From: Flagellimonas oceani
Lineage (GTDB): Bacteria > Bacteroidota > Bacteroidia > Flavobacteriales > Flavobacteriaceae
DNA: 64,000 nucleotides
Assembly (NCBI RefSeq): GCF_011068285.1
Contig: NZ_CP049616.1
Coordinates: 4,360,001 to 4,424,000, forward strand
Direction: 5' to 3'
Made by a program: the position numbers and the translations under genes. The notes beneath the pieces were generated by a model, which worked only from the letters and a program-made list of their open reading frames with translations, had not been told where the DNA came from and did not search any database. Positions 25,410 to 34,351 of the stretch are shown piece by piece. How positions within the stretch are numbered: position 1 is the first letter of the stretch; the number at the start of each line of letters is the position of its first letter.

Positions 25410-25433
25410 ATTACAATGGATTTCCTATGTAAT
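25410..25433 (+). promoter_or_regulatory. Imperfect 24-bp palindrome upstream of umuC
   Basis: ATTACA at the left and TGTAAT at the right enclose GGA and TCC in mirror positions; 18 of 24 positions are symmetric. It ends 26 bp before the umuC ATG and could be the binding site of an SOS-like repressor, possibly UmuD-like. Confidence 0.45.
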
Positions 25434-25459
25434 TTAGCAAAAATCGAGTATTTTAAAGC

Positions 25460-26719
25460 ATGTTCGCCCTTGTAGATTGCAATAACTTTTATGCCTCGTG
25501 TGAGCGGGCCTTTCAACCCCAGTACAATAATGTTCCTGTGGGGATTCTTTCCAATAACGATGGCTGTTTCATATCACGTAGTGATGAAGCCAAAAAATTG
25601 GGTTTGCCCATGGGTGCCCCGGAATTTAAGTACAGACAGTTTTGCAAGGATAACAAAATCAAGGTGTTTTCGTCCAATTATGCCTTATACGGGGATATGA
25701 GTGCCAGGGTAATGAACATTCTCGGAACATTTACTCCCAATATGGAAGTGTACAGTGTGGATGAAGCCTTTTTAAAGTTTGATGGTTTTGAGAGCTATGA
25801 CTTTGACGCTTACGGCAGGGAAATCCAGCAGACTGTACAAAAATGCACGGGTATCCCTATCAGTATAGGCATTGCGCCAACTAAGGCTTTGGCCAAGGTA
25901 GCCAACAAAATTGCCAAAAAACTGAAAACTCGAACAGGCGGGGTATACGTTATTGAATCTGATGAAAGACGGATAAAAGCATTGAAGTGGACCAAAATTG
26001 AGAGCGTCTGGGGGGTAGGACGAGGAAATCTGAAACGGCTTCAGACCAGAAACGTGAAAACCGCCTATGATTTTACCCAATTATCGGACGAGTGGGTACG
26101 TAAACAAATGGCCATTATCGGCCTTAGGTTAAAAAAAGATTTGGAGGGCAGGCCGACCTTGGATTTGGATGATGATACCCGCGATAAAAAAGCAATAGCC
26201 ACCACCAGAAGCTTTGAGAACACCTATTCCGATATTGAGAATATTAAGGAACGTATATCCACCTTCGCGACCAGTTGTGCCGAAAAATTACGTAATCAAG
26301 GAAGCAGTTGCAACTACCTAGTGGTGTTCTTGAGAAGCGACAGGCATAAAAAAGATGAGCCACAGGATAGAAGCAGCCTAATAGTTACCTTGCCCTATGC
26401 CACGGATTCCAGCTTGACCATAAGTAATTATGCCGTTAAGGCTGTGGTTTCCATATTTAGGCCAGGGATTAAGTATAAGAAGGCCGGGGTCATCGTATCT
26501 GGATTGGTGCCCACCAATGCAAGACAATTGGATCTATTCCTGTCCGAGAACCCAAAACACCATAAGCTGATGCAGGTCATGGATGGTATCAATGACAAGT
26601 ATGGCGGCCAAAAAATGAAAATTGCCAATCAAGATTTGGAAAGGACTTGGAAGATGCGCCAAAAACACCTTTCACCTAAATACACCACAAATATTAATGA
26701 CATCATCAAAGTGAAATGA
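25460..26719 (+). CDS. umuC: Y-family DNA polymerase UmuC
   Basis: A 419-residue error-prone translesion polymerase, normal for UmuC. The palm starts with FALVDCNNFYASCERAF (catalytic Asp6) and contains YSVDEAFLKF (second metal-site Asp and Glu at about 101-102). The helix-hairpin-helix thumb (ESVWGVGRGNLKRL), the little-finger domain and the UmuC-specific C-terminal part are all present. It copies over damaged bases after activation by cleaved UmuD. The umuD gene follows and overlaps it by 4 bp, so both are translated together. The order umuC-umuD is the reverse of the E. coli operon. Confidence 0.94.
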   Translation: MFALVDCNNFYASCERAFQPQYNNVPVGILSNNDGCFISRSDEAKKLGLPMGAPEFKYRQFCKDNKIKVFSSNYALYGDMSARVMNILGTFTPNMEVYSVDEAFLKFDGFESYDFDAYGREIQQTVQKCTGIPISIGIAPTKALAKVANKIAKKLKTRTGGVYVIESDERRIKALKWTKIESVWGVGRGNLKRLQTRNVKTAYDFTQLSDEWVRKQMAIIGLRLKKDLEGRPTLDLDDDTRDKKAIATTRSFENTYSDIENIKERISTFATSCAEKLRNQGSSCNYLVVFLRSDRHKKDEPQDRSSLIVTLPYATDSSLTISNYAVKAVVSIFRPGIKYKKAGVIVSGLVPTNARQLDLFLSENPKHHKLMQVMDGINDKYGGQKMKIANQDLERTWKMRQKHLSPKYTTNINDIIKVK

Positions 26720-27165
26720 CCTCAAAAAAATCGCCAGAAACAGACTCGCTCATTTTTTACGCACCCATCAAAGAAGAAGGTTTGGGCGTACCCTTGTCCA
26801 AAAATACCGTATCCGCAGGTTTTCCTTCACCAGCAGATGATTTTAAGGAGAAGCGCATCAGTTTGGACAAAACGTTGATCAAAAACAAAGAAGCAACGTT
26901 CTATGCAAGGGTGAGTGGAGAATCCATGATAGGCGCAGGACTGGATGATGGGGACCTTTTGGTCATAGACCGCAGTTTGGAAGCCGAACATGGTAAAATA
27001 GCCGTTTGTTTTTTGGATGGAGAATTTACCGTAAAGCGATTGCACATAGATAAGGGCAATATAACATTGATGCCCGAAAATAAAAGCTACAAACCTATCA
27101 AGGTTCCCAAGGACAGCGATTTGTTGATTTGGGGAGTGGTCACTTATGTCATCAAGGCATTATAA
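26716..27165 (+). CDS. umuD: UmuD-like S24 self-cleaving peptidase
   Basis: A 149-residue LexA/UmuD-type protein with the S24 Ser-Lys dyad: Ser70 in SGESMIGAG and Lys107 in FTVKRL. The Ala34-Gly35 bond (NTVSAGFPSPADD) is the expected RecA-stimulated autocleavage site. There is no DNA-binding domain, so it is the polymerase accessory rather than a LexA repressor. It overlaps umuC by ATGA. The N-terminal 33 residues, removed on cleavage, are slightly longer than in E. coli UmuD (24). Confidence 0.92.
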   Translation: MTSKKSPETDSLIFYAPIKEEGLGVPLSKNTVSAGFPSPADDFKEKRISLDKTLIKNKEATFYARVSGESMIGAGLDDGDLLVIDRSLEAEHGKIAVCFLDGEFTVKRLHIDKGNITLMPENKSYKPIKVPKDSDLLIWGVVTYVIKAL

Positions 27166-27199
27166 CCATTGAATTTTAAAGCCTTTTTATGTCAAAACC

Positions 27200-27243
27200 G
27201 TCGGTTCGAGTGAAATTCCAAGGGAATTTTGTATCGAGAAATC
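27200..27243. repeat. Intergenic repeat, copy 1
   Basis: GTCGGTTCGAGTG, then an A/T-rich middle, then TATCGAGAA. The same frame of motifs occurs at 34352-34405. It looks like a dispersed REP-like hairpin element; this copy is partly degraded on the right. Confidence 0.45.
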
Positions 27244-27379
27244 GAAGATTCAGCATGCTAGTCGGTTTTGGGCTTAGATAGCTTTCTGAAGTCAAAGGCT
27301 CACCTGACTATAAACAGTGAATTTAAGAGGTGTGATTTCAAAAAGGAGGTTTAGAAACACATAAATCCAAAACCTTTGC

Positions 27380-27387
27380 TATCTTTG
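27380..27387 (+). promoter_or_regulatory. -7 promoter element of the small RNA candidate
   Basis: TATCTTTG fits TAnnTTTG exactly; a weaker TTTAG lies 25 nt upstream. It faces a stretch with no ORF that ends in a terminator. Confidence 0.5.
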
Positions 27388-27393
27388 TCCCGT

Positions 27394-27487
27394 TGTGTTG
27401 GATTCCAGTCGCGATGATTGGAATCAGGTTGAAGCATCAAACCGATGCTCGCCAATGAAAGGCTTTCCTTTTGGAAGGCTTTTTTTG
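27394..27487 (+). ncRNA. Candidate structured small RNA, about 94 nt
   Basis: Between a perfect -7 element and a strong terminator lies a gene-free stretch with two further stems: GATTCCA/TGGAATC around an 11-nt loop and GCATC/GATGC around AAACC. TTGG near the 5' end can pair with CCAA just before the terminator, which would make a three-way junction. No start codon with a plausible ORF is present. Flavobacteria have short RNAs such as 6S-Flavo (Flavo-1), which this could be, although 6S RNA is usually one long bulged hairpin. The call rests on promoter, stems and terminator only. Confidence 0.5.
27458..27487 (+). terminator. Terminator of the small RNA candidate
   Basis: AAAGGCTTTCC and GGAAGGCTTTT pair (with G-T pairs) around TTTT and run into seven T residues. 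Confidence 0.8.
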
Positions 27488-27562
27488 TTTGTGATGGAGA
27501 GTGAAAATATTTGTGGAAATCTGTGGAATTAGTGTCAAGCTAAAAATAGGTTGGAAGCAATA

Positions 27563-28534
27563 TTAACTTTGGGTAACAGCATGCGCCACATGATGCACCA
27601 GTGAGGCGGCCAATTTTGCCGTTTGTCCATCGATATCATACTTAGGATTCATCTCGGCAATGTCCAGACTAATCAGTTTTCCTGAGCTTATGATGGTCTT
27701 CAAACACTCCAAAACCATGTGGGGTGTAAAGCCCATGGGCGAGGCGGCACTGACTCCGGGAGCAAAGGCCGATGAAAATCCATCCAAATCGATGGTCACG
27801 TACACATGGTCCACATTTTTGGCAAAGGCATCGATCCACGTAGTGATTTCCTCCAAAAAAGCAGGCTGAAACGTTTCGGACATCACATAAATAACATCAA
27901 GTTCCCTGGCGGTTTGAAACAAGTTCCGGTCATTGGCATCCTTTCGGATACCCAGACAGAGGTAGTTAAAATCGATGCCCTCTTTTTCGCAGTCTTTCGC
28001 TATCTGATAAAACGGGGTGCCCGAGTTGCTTTGTTCCGTGTTTTTCCGCAAATCAAAATGCGCATCAAAATTGATGATGCCGATGGTTTGGCCTTCTTTT
28101 TTGGTGTCCAGATATTTTTTGATGCCGTTATAATGTCCATAGGCCATGTCGTGTCCGCCCCCTAAAACAATTGGGAACTGTTTTTTCTCCAAAAGGATTT
28201 TGACTGCTTCGACAAGTTGTTCTTGTGCAGATTCCATATCGCCATCGCTGCAAACCACCGAACCTACATCGTGCAAAAGCACATTGCTGCCCAAATGGTT
28301 GGGCATTTTTCCAAAACTGTTTTTGATGATATCGGGACCTTCAGCAGCGCCAATGCGTCCTTGATTGCGGCGAACACCGGCATCGCAGGCATAGCCCAAA
28401 AGGGCAATGGATTTTTTCTGTGCTTCGGGAAGTTCCTCCAAAGGTGTACAATGCGCTTTTTCGTGCAGGTACAGCCATTTGTTGGAGACTCTACCTGTCC
28501 AAAGTTCTTTTTTCGGGGGTTCGTAATGTTTCAT
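27563..28534 (-). CDS. hutG: Formimidoylglutamase
   Basis: A 323-residue enzyme of the arginase/ureohydrolase superfamily. The binuclear-manganese motifs are GGGHDMAYGH, NFDAHFDLR and the Asp-rich VTIDLDGFSSAFAPGVSAAS. It hydrolyses N-formimidoyl-L-glutamate to glutamate and formamide, the last step of this branch of histidine breakdown. It is the last gene of the hut operon and starts 4 bp after hutU. The frame is open 13 codons further upstream, inside hutU, but the ATG at 28534 (MKHYEPPKKELWTG) is the natural start. Confidence 0.92.
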   Translation of the reverse strand: MKHYEPPKKELWTGRVSNKWLYLHEKAHCTPLEELPEAQKKSIALLGYACDAGVRRNQGRIGAAEGPDIIKNSFGKMPNHLGSNVLLHDVGSVVCSDGDMESAQEQLVEAVKILLEKKQFPIVLGGGHDMAYGHYNGIKKYLDTKKEGQTIGIINFDAHFDLRKNTEQSNSGTPFYQIAKDCEKEGIDFNYLCLGIRKDANDRNLFQTARELDVIYVMSETFQPAFLEEITTWIDAFAKNVDHVYVTIDLDGFSSAFAPGVSAASPMGFTPHMVLECLKTIISSGKLISLDIAEMNPKYDIDGQTAKLAASLVHHVAHAVTQS

Positions 28535-28538
28535 TGCA

Positions 28539-30542
28539 TTAAAATAGGTCATCCAAAATATCGGATTCCACAAGATAAGGCAAAGTTACTTTTAAATTGG
28601 GGGAGCGTTCCATTTCTCGTTCAATGGCAAATCGGGCTTCTTTGTTCCGTGCCCAACTTCTTCGGGAAATCCCATTGTTCACATCAAAAAACAACATTTT
28701 CTTCAATCGGTTGGAGGCTTCTTCCGAACCATCGAGCACCATACCAAACCCGCCATTGATCACTTCTCCCCAGCCAACACCGCCACCGTTATGAATGGAA
28801 ACCCAAGTGGCTCCCCTAAAACTATCACCAATTACATTTTGGATGGCCATATCCGCGGTGAACTTGCTGCCATCATAAATATTGCTGGTCTCCCTAAATG
28901 GAGAGTCCGTACCGCTCACATCGTGATGGTCCCTCCCTAAAACCACGGGAGCAGTGATTTCTCCCTTGGCAATGGCCGTGTTGAAGGCATCCGCGATCTT
29001 GCTTCGCCCTTCGGCATCGGCGTAAAGAATACGGGCCTGTGAACCTACCACCAATTTGTTCTGTTCCGCTTCTGAAATCCATTTGATGTTGTCCTGCATC
29101 TGCTGTTGGATTTCTTCCGGTGCTTCGGATTTTATCTTCTCCATCACTTTTAACGCAATAGCATCGGTCTTTTGAAGGTCTTTTGGATTGCCCGAGGTAC
29201 AAACCCATCGGAACGGGCCAAAACCATAATCAAAACACATCGGGCCCAAAATATCCTGGACATAGGACGGATACCTGAAGTCAATATTGTTCTCGGCCAT
29301 CACATCGCCGCCTGCTCGGGAAACTTCCAACAAAAAGGCGTTTCCGTAATCAAAAAAGTAGGTGCCTTTTGCGGTGTGTTTGTTAATGGCGTTGATTTGT
29401 CTTCGCAATGATTCCTGCACTTTTTCCTTGAACGTTTCTGGGTTTTCCACCATCATGATGTTTGACTCTTCAAAAGAAAGCCCAACGGGATAATAACCAC
29501 CCGCCCAAGGGTTGTGCAAGGAGGTTTGGTCGGAACCTAAATGAATAAAAATATCTTCCTCATAAAAATGTTCCCAAACGTCCACTACGTTACCGATATA
29601 GGCCAAGGAAACCACTTCCTTGTTGGCCACGGCCTCTTTGGTGCGGACGACCAACAGATCTAAATCCACCAACAATTCATCCACCCAACCTTGGTCGTGG
29701 CGTTTTTTGGCAGCTTCGGGGTTGACTTCGGCACAAATGGTGATGCCCCCAGCAATGTTTCCGGCTTTGGGTTGGGCACCGCTCATACCACCCAGTCCAG
29801 CGGTCAAAAAGATTTTTCCTTTGGGCGATTCGTTTGGCTTCAATACTTTTCGGAATGCGTTCATGACCGTAATGGCCGTTCCGTGCACAATCCCCTGTGG
29901 GCCAATGTACATATAGGAACCTGCTGTCATCTGTCCGTATTGGGTCACGCCCAGTGCGTTGTATTTTTCCCAATCGTCGGGTTTGGAGTAGTTAGGAATC
30001 ATCATCCCGTTGGTGACCACCACCCTTGGCGCTTCCTTGGACGATGGGAAAAGGCCCATCGGATGTCCAGAATACATATGGAGCGTCTGCTCTTCGGTCA
30101 TTTCCGCCAAATATTTCATCGTGAGCAGGTATTGCGCCCAGTTTTGGAAAACCGCTCCATTGCCGCCGTAGGTAATGAGCTCTTCGGGATGTTGTGCCAC
30201 GGCAGGATCCAAATTGTTCTGTATCATGAGCATAATAGCCGCCGCCTGATGTGTTTTGGCAGGATATTCCGAAATGGGACGTGCGTACATCTCATAATCG
30301 GGCTTGAACCGATGCATATAGATGCGGCCATAGGTTTTCAGTTCCTCCGCAAATTCTGGGGCGAGCTCTTTGTGCCAAGCCTCGGGAAAATAGCGTAGCG
30401 CATTCTGTACAGCCAGTTTTTTTTCCTCTTTGGAAAGGATGTCCTTCCGTTTTGGGGCCGGGTTGCCATTTTTAGGATACTCCTTTTTTGGAGGAAGTTG
30501 TTGGGGGATGCCTTGTACTATTTGTTGCTGAAATTCAGTCAT
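28539..30542 (-). CDS. hutU: Urocanate hydratase
   Basis: A 667-residue NAD-dependent enzyme that converts urocanate to imidazolone propionate. Segments typical of urocanases are ELITYGGNGAVFQNW, SGHPMGLFPSSKEAPRVVVTNGM, FLTAGLGGMSGAQPKA (dinucleotide-binding glycine loop), and IHNGGGVGWGEVINGG near the C-terminus. The protein is about 100 residues longer than the 557 of Pseudomonas, chiefly through an N-terminal part, as in other Bacteroidetes. The ATG at 30542 (MTEFQQQ) lies 11 bp after the hutI stop; the frame is open further upstream within hutI. It sits in the order hutH-hutI-hutU-hutG. Confidence 0.95.
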   Translation of the reverse strand: MTEFQQQIVQGIPQQLPPKKEYPKNGNPAPKRKDILSKEEKKLAVQNALRYFPEAWHKELAPEFAEELKTYGRIYMHRFKPDYEMYARPISEYPAKTHQAAAIMLMIQNNLDPAVAQHPEELITYGGNGAVFQNWAQYLLTMKYLAEMTEEQTLHMYSGHPMGLFPSSKEAPRVVVTNGMMIPNYSKPDDWEKYNALGVTQYGQMTAGSYMYIGPQGIVHGTAITVMNAFRKVLKPNESPKGKIFLTAGLGGMSGAQPKAGNIAGGITICAEVNPEAAKKRHDQGWVDELLVDLDLLVVRTKEAVANKEVVSLAYIGNVVDVWEHFYEEDIFIHLGSDQTSLHNPWAGGYYPVGLSFEESNIMMVENPETFKEKVQESLRRQINAINKHTAKGTYFFDYGNAFLLEVSRAGGDVMAENNIDFRYPSYVQDILGPMCFDYGFGPFRWVCTSGNPKDLQKTDAIALKVMEKIKSEAPEEIQQQMQDNIKWISEAEQNKLVVGSQARILYADAEGRSKIADAFNTAIAKGEITAPVVLGRDHHDVSGTDSPFRETSNIYDGSKFTADMAIQNVIGDSFRGATWVSIHNGGGVGWGEVINGGFGMVLDGSEEASNRLKKMLFFDVNNGISRRSWARNKEARFAIEREMERSPNLKVTLPYLVESDILDDLF

Positions 30543-30553
30543 GATGTGATTTT

Positions 30554-31780
30554 TTAATGGATGGGCGTTCCTTTTTTCCAAACTTCACTTGGTTTTAGTT
30601 GCCCCTGATGATAGGTGATTTCTTGGTAATTGTCCGTTGGGAAAATCACAAAATCGGCCTGTGCTCCGGTTTCCAGTTTTCCTCGGTCTTTCAAACGCAA
30701 AGCTGCTGCGGCCCTATAAGTGATGCCTGCCAAAACCTCGGTGTTGGACAATTTTTCAAAGGTTCCCAAAATACTGGCTTGGGTCAATAGGTCGCCCATG
30801 GGCGCGGACCCTGGATTATGATCGCTGGCAATGGACAAAGCACCGCCTGCATCCAAAATTTTCCGTGCTGGGGTATAGGCGCATCCCAAACCGATGGACG
30901 CCCCGGGCAATGCTGTTGCAATGGTGTTGCTCTTGGCGAGCAATTGAATCTCTTTTTCGGTGCTGGCTTCCAAATGGTCGGCGCTTACCGCATCAAAATC
31001 CACCGCAATTTGACTGCCTCCTGATGTAAATTGGTCGGCATGTACGGTGATGTCGAACCCCATTTCCTTTGCTTTTTGAAAATAGGGTTTGATTTCCTCT
31101 GGGGAAAAAGCACTTTCTTCCACAAAAGCATCCACACGATGGGCCAAGTTTTCAGTTTTGATGATGGGAAACAATTCCTTGATAATCACATCGAGATAAT
31201 TCCTGTCTTGGTACCAATCTTTAGGTTTCATATGGGCTGCCAAACAAGTTGGAATCAAAGAAGCCTTCGAAGTTTCGTTGGCCTGTTTGATGGTGCGCAG
31301 CATTTTCAATTCTTCATCCACAGAAAGACCGTAACCACTTTTTACCTCGATGGTGGTGACCCCATTTTTCAGATGTTTTTGACTTCTGGAAACAATTCCT
31401 TCAACCAATTCTTGTTGTGATGCTTTTCGGGTCTGGGTAACGGTGTCCCAGATACCGCCGCCGGCTTTGGCGATTTCCAAATAGGTTTTTCCAGCATTTC
31501 TGTAAGCGTAGTCCCGAGCGCGTGTGCCCCCAAAACAGATATGGGTGTGTGAGTCTACAAATCCGGGCAGGCAAATATGTTGACCTTCGATATGGTGCAC
31601 ATCGACATCTTCGGATTTTAAATCATCAAAAACACCCACTTTTAGAATTTTTCCTTTAGAAATCAGAATACCGCCATTTTGAATGATGGGCAATTGCTCA
31701 TCTTTGAGCGCTCCTTTTAGTGGGAGACCCGTCATTGGAAGCAATTGGGTGAATGGTCCTATTAATAGTGGTCTGTTCAT
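30554..31780 (-). CDS. hutI: Imidazolonepropionase
   Basis: A 408-residue amidohydrolase. The metal-binding HxH is in FVDSHTHICFGGTRARDY (about residue 75), further ligands lie in FDITVHADQFTSGG and ASDHNPGSAPMG. It opens the ring of imidazolone propionate to N-formimidoyl-glutamate, the third step of histidine degradation. I choose the ATG at 31780 (MNRPLLIGPF), which lies one base after the hutH stop; the in-frame ATG five codons upstream lies inside hutH. Length and motifs are normal. Confidence 0.94.
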   Translation of the reverse strand: MNRPLLIGPFTQLLPMTGLPLKGALKDEQLPIIQNGGILISKGKILKVGVFDDLKSEDVDVHHIEGQHICLPGFVDSHTHICFGGTRARDYAYRNAGKTYLEIAKAGGGIWDTVTQTRKASQQELVEGIVSRSQKHLKNGVTTIEVKSGYGLSVDEELKMLRTIKQANETSKASLIPTCLAAHMKPKDWYQDRNYLDVIIKELFPIIKTENLAHRVDAFVEESAFSPEEIKPYFQKAKEMGFDITVHADQFTSGGSQIAVDFDAVSADHLEASTEKEIQLLAKSNTIATALPGASIGLGCAYTPARKILDAGGALSIASDHNPGSAPMGDLLTQASILGTFEKLSNTEVLAGITYRAAAALRLKDRGKLETGAQADFVIFPTDNYQEITYHQGQLKPSEVWKKGTPIH

Positions 31781-31781
31781 G

Positions 31782-33374
31782 CTAGTATGTTTCAAATTCT
31801 TGAAGGTGAGGAGTGTTCCACTTCAGTTGTTTCTCATCCATCACACGGTCCATCAAATCAATGATCTCACCGTTCTGAATAATTTCGATTCCTTTTTCGA
31901 TGTCATCCGCAAAAACACGATCGTTTTCGGCAAAAGCAACCTTTGTCCTCAGGAATGTATGGATTTCATCCAAAAGAATGCCCGATTTCAATGGTTTTCT
32001 GTACTCGAAGGCCTGTGCTGAGGTCAACAATTCGATGGCAAGTATTTTCTCCACATTTTCAATAATGTTAAGGGCCTTTCTACCGCTGATGGAACCCATG
32101 CTCACATGGTCTTCCTGTCCCAAGGAAGTAGGAATGCTGTCGGCGCTGGCCGGGAAACATAGGCTTTTGTTCTCGCTGGCCAAGGCGGCAGAGGTATATT
32201 GCAAAATCATATAGCCCGAATTGATTCCAGTATCGTTCATCAACAACTTGGGAACACCAGGGCTGTTGCCCTCGAGGGCCAGATATATACGTCGATCGGA
32301 TATGTTTCCAATTTCCGAAGCGGCCAGAGCAGCATAATCCAAGGCCATGGCCAAGGGCTGCCCGTGAAAATTACCGCCACTGATGGTCAGTTCATCATTG
32401 ATGATGACGGGATTGTCCGTTACCGAATTGAGTTCTATTTCCAACAATTCCTTGAGGTGGAGCCAAGCATTTCGGGATGCACCGTGCACTTGCGGCATAC
32501 AGCGCAATGAGTAGGGGTCCTGCACCCGTTCGCAATCGATGTGGTCTTCCAAAATCTCGGAACCTTGAAGCAATGTTCGAATCCTGCCTGCTACGTGTTG
32601 GTTGCCCTTGAAAGGGCGAAGTTGGTGCAGTTCCTCAAAAAAGGGTTTCATGGAGCCTTGCAGTCCTTCCAGCATCATGGCGCCAATAATGTCCGCGTGG
32701 CGCAGGCAATGCTGTAGTTTGTGCACGACCATCACGCCGTGCGCGGCGATAAATTGGGTGCCATTGATCAATGCAAGTCCTTCCTTGGGGCCCAATTCCA
32801 ATGGTTTCAGGTCGTTGCTGTCGAACAGTTCTTGGGTTGGGATCGTTTTACCTTGGTATTCCACTTTCCCCAATCCAATCAGAGGGAGAAATAAATGGGA
32901 TAACGGAGCCAAATCCCCTGATGCTCCAACCGAACCTTGTGAGGGAACCACGGGAATTGCATCGTTTTCCAAATGCCAAAGCATCCGTTGCAGGGTTGCT
33001 TCGGCAATTCCGGAATAGCCCTTCGCCAAGGCATGGATTTTCAGGATCAACATGATCTTTGCCAATTCGGGGGAAATAGGTTTGCCCACTCCCACGCTAT
33101 GGCTTTTTAATATATTGGATTGAAGGATTTTGGTATCCGCTTTGGAAATCTTCGTATTGCACAAAGGACCAAACCCCGTGTTGATGCCATACACCGTATC
33201 GCCTCTTTCCACGATACGCTGAACGCGCTGGTGACTGGCATTTACATTTTGTATGCATTTGTTGGACAAAACACCTTTTATGGTGCCATGGGCCAATCCC
33301 AAAGCTATGCTTGCGGTCAAATGGTCTTCGCCAAAGTGAAATGTTCGGTCTGTCGCCATATTTTTCTTTTCCAT
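31782..33374 (-). CDS. hutH: Histidine ammonia-lyase
   Basis: A 530-residue enzyme, the first step of histidine breakdown: deamination to urocanate. The Ala-Ser-Gly triad that forms the MIO electrophile is in GSVGASGDLAPLSHL (about residues 149-151). Other conserved parts are the Tyr of YGINTGFGPL and QEDHVSMGSISGRKA. It is the first gene of the operon, transcribed away from a LysR regulator whose gene starts 58 bp away. A second ATG five codons in (MATDRTFHFG) could also be the start. Confidence 0.95.
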   Translation of the reverse strand: MEKKNMATDRTFHFGEDHLTASIALGLAHGTIKGVLSNKCIQNVNASHQRVQRIVERGDTVYGINTGFGPLCNTKISKADTKILQSNILKSHSVGVGKPISPELAKIMLILKIHALAKGYSGIAEATLQRMLWHLENDAIPVVPSQGSVGASGDLAPLSHLFLPLIGLGKVEYQGKTIPTQELFDSNDLKPLELGPKEGLALINGTQFIAAHGVMVVHKLQHCLRHADIIGAMMLEGLQGSMKPFFEELHQLRPFKGNQHVAGRIRTLLQGSEILEDHIDCERVQDPYSLRCMPQVHGASRNAWLHLKELLEIELNSVTDNPVIINDELTISGGNFHGQPLAMALDYAALAASEIGNISDRRIYLALEGNSPGVPKLLMNDTGINSGYMILQYTSAALASENKSLCFPASADSIPTSLGQEDHVSMGSISGRKALNIIENVEKILAIELLTSAQAFEYRKPLKSGILLDEIHTFLRTKVAFAENDRVFADDIEKGIEIIQNGEIIDLMDRVMDEKQLKWNTPHLQEFETY

Positions 33375-33404
33375 AAAATTACTGTTTAGGTTTAATAATT
33401 GCCA

Positions 33405-33434
33405 ATACTTATTTTTGTAACAATCAATAAGTAT
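33405..33434. promoter_or_regulatory. Inverted repeat in the hutH-lysR divergent promoter
   Basis: ATACTTATT and AATAAGTAT, exact 9-bp arms with a 12-bp spacer, the geometry of a LysR-type site. It overlaps TATTTTTG (33410-33417), a -7 element for the LysR gene, and the first base of its start codon, which suggests autorepression as well as control of hut. Confidence 0.6.
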
Positions 33435-34320
33435 GAATTATCAAATAGAACTTCGACATTTCATTTATTTTTTGGCGGTGGCCGAAGAACTCCATTATCG
33501 AAAGGCGTCTGAAAAACTTTTTATTTCCCAACCCGGTTTGAGCACGCAAATCAAACAGATGGAGGAGATTTTGGGCACCCAACTTTTTGTGAGGGACAAG
33601 AAAAAGGTGAGTCTGACCCCTGCGGGTGAGTTTTTAAAGAAGGAGGTGGAATTTATCTTGAATCACCTGGAGCAGACCAAAAAACAGGTAAAACTTATAG
33701 GAGAAGGACAATTGGGGGAGGTGCGCATCGGATTTTTGGGTTCGGCCATGCAAAATGTAGTGCCGAATCTATTGCTGCAGTTAAAGGAAAAATTTCCCAC
33801 GGTACATACCACTTTGGAAGAACTTTCCAATCGGGCGCAGATCAATGCAATCTTGGCCGACCGATTGGACCTGGGCTTTGTCCGATTGTCACGCGTGCCG
33901 AGAGGATTGGAGGTAAGACCTGTTTTTGAGGATACGTTTTCTTTGGTATTGCCATCAGAGCATCCTTTGAATCAAGAGAATTTCGAGGACATCAATCAAG
34001 TGGAGGATGAGGATTTTATCTTGTTTTCCCAAGATTACAGCCCGATGTACTACGATACGGTGCTCAGTATTTGCGAGGATAGTGGATTTGTGCCCCGTGT
34101 TTCGCACAAATCCGTACATGCGCAGACCATTTTTAAATTGGTGGAGAACAAACTGGGCATTGCCATTGTGCCAACGACCCTTCAATATGGGTTTCAGATG
34201 AAGGTAAAATTTATCGAAATGAAAAAGATAGAGCAGCGTGCGGTATTGAGTATGGTCTGGAAAACCGACAATCGGAATCCTGCGCTACAAAAATGTATGG
34301 ATTTGCTTATGGAATTATGA
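33433..34320 (+). CDS. LysR family regulator, probable hut regulator
   Basis: A 295-residue LTTR. The winged helix-turn-helix is at residues 5-65 (HYRKASEKLFISQPGLSTQIKQME; AGEFLKKE closes it), and residues 90-290 form the effector-binding domain (GQLGEVRIGFLGSAMQNVVP and EDTFSLVLPSEHPL). It is divergent from hutH across 58 bp that contain an inverted repeat of LysR geometry, so control of histidine catabolism, with urocanate or histidine as effector, is the likely role; other bacteria use HutC (GntR) instead. The effector is inferred only. Confidence 0.85.
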   Translation: MNYQIELRHFIYFLAVAEELHYRKASEKLFISQPGLSTQIKQMEEILGTQLFVRDKKKVSLTPAGEFLKKEVEFILNHLEQTKKQVKLIGEGQLGEVRIGFLGSAMQNVVPNLLLQLKEKFPTVHTTLEELSNRAQINAILADRLDLGFVRLSRVPRGLEVRPVFEDTFSLVLPSEHPLNQENFEDINQVEDEDFILFSQDYSPMYYDTVLSICEDSGFVPRVSHKSVHAQTIFKLVENKLGIAIVPTTLQYGFQMKVKFIEMKKIEQRAVLSMVWKTDNRNPALQKCMDLLMEL

Positions 34321-34351
34321 CGGCAAGGTTTTGGGGCGTAACTTTGGATTT

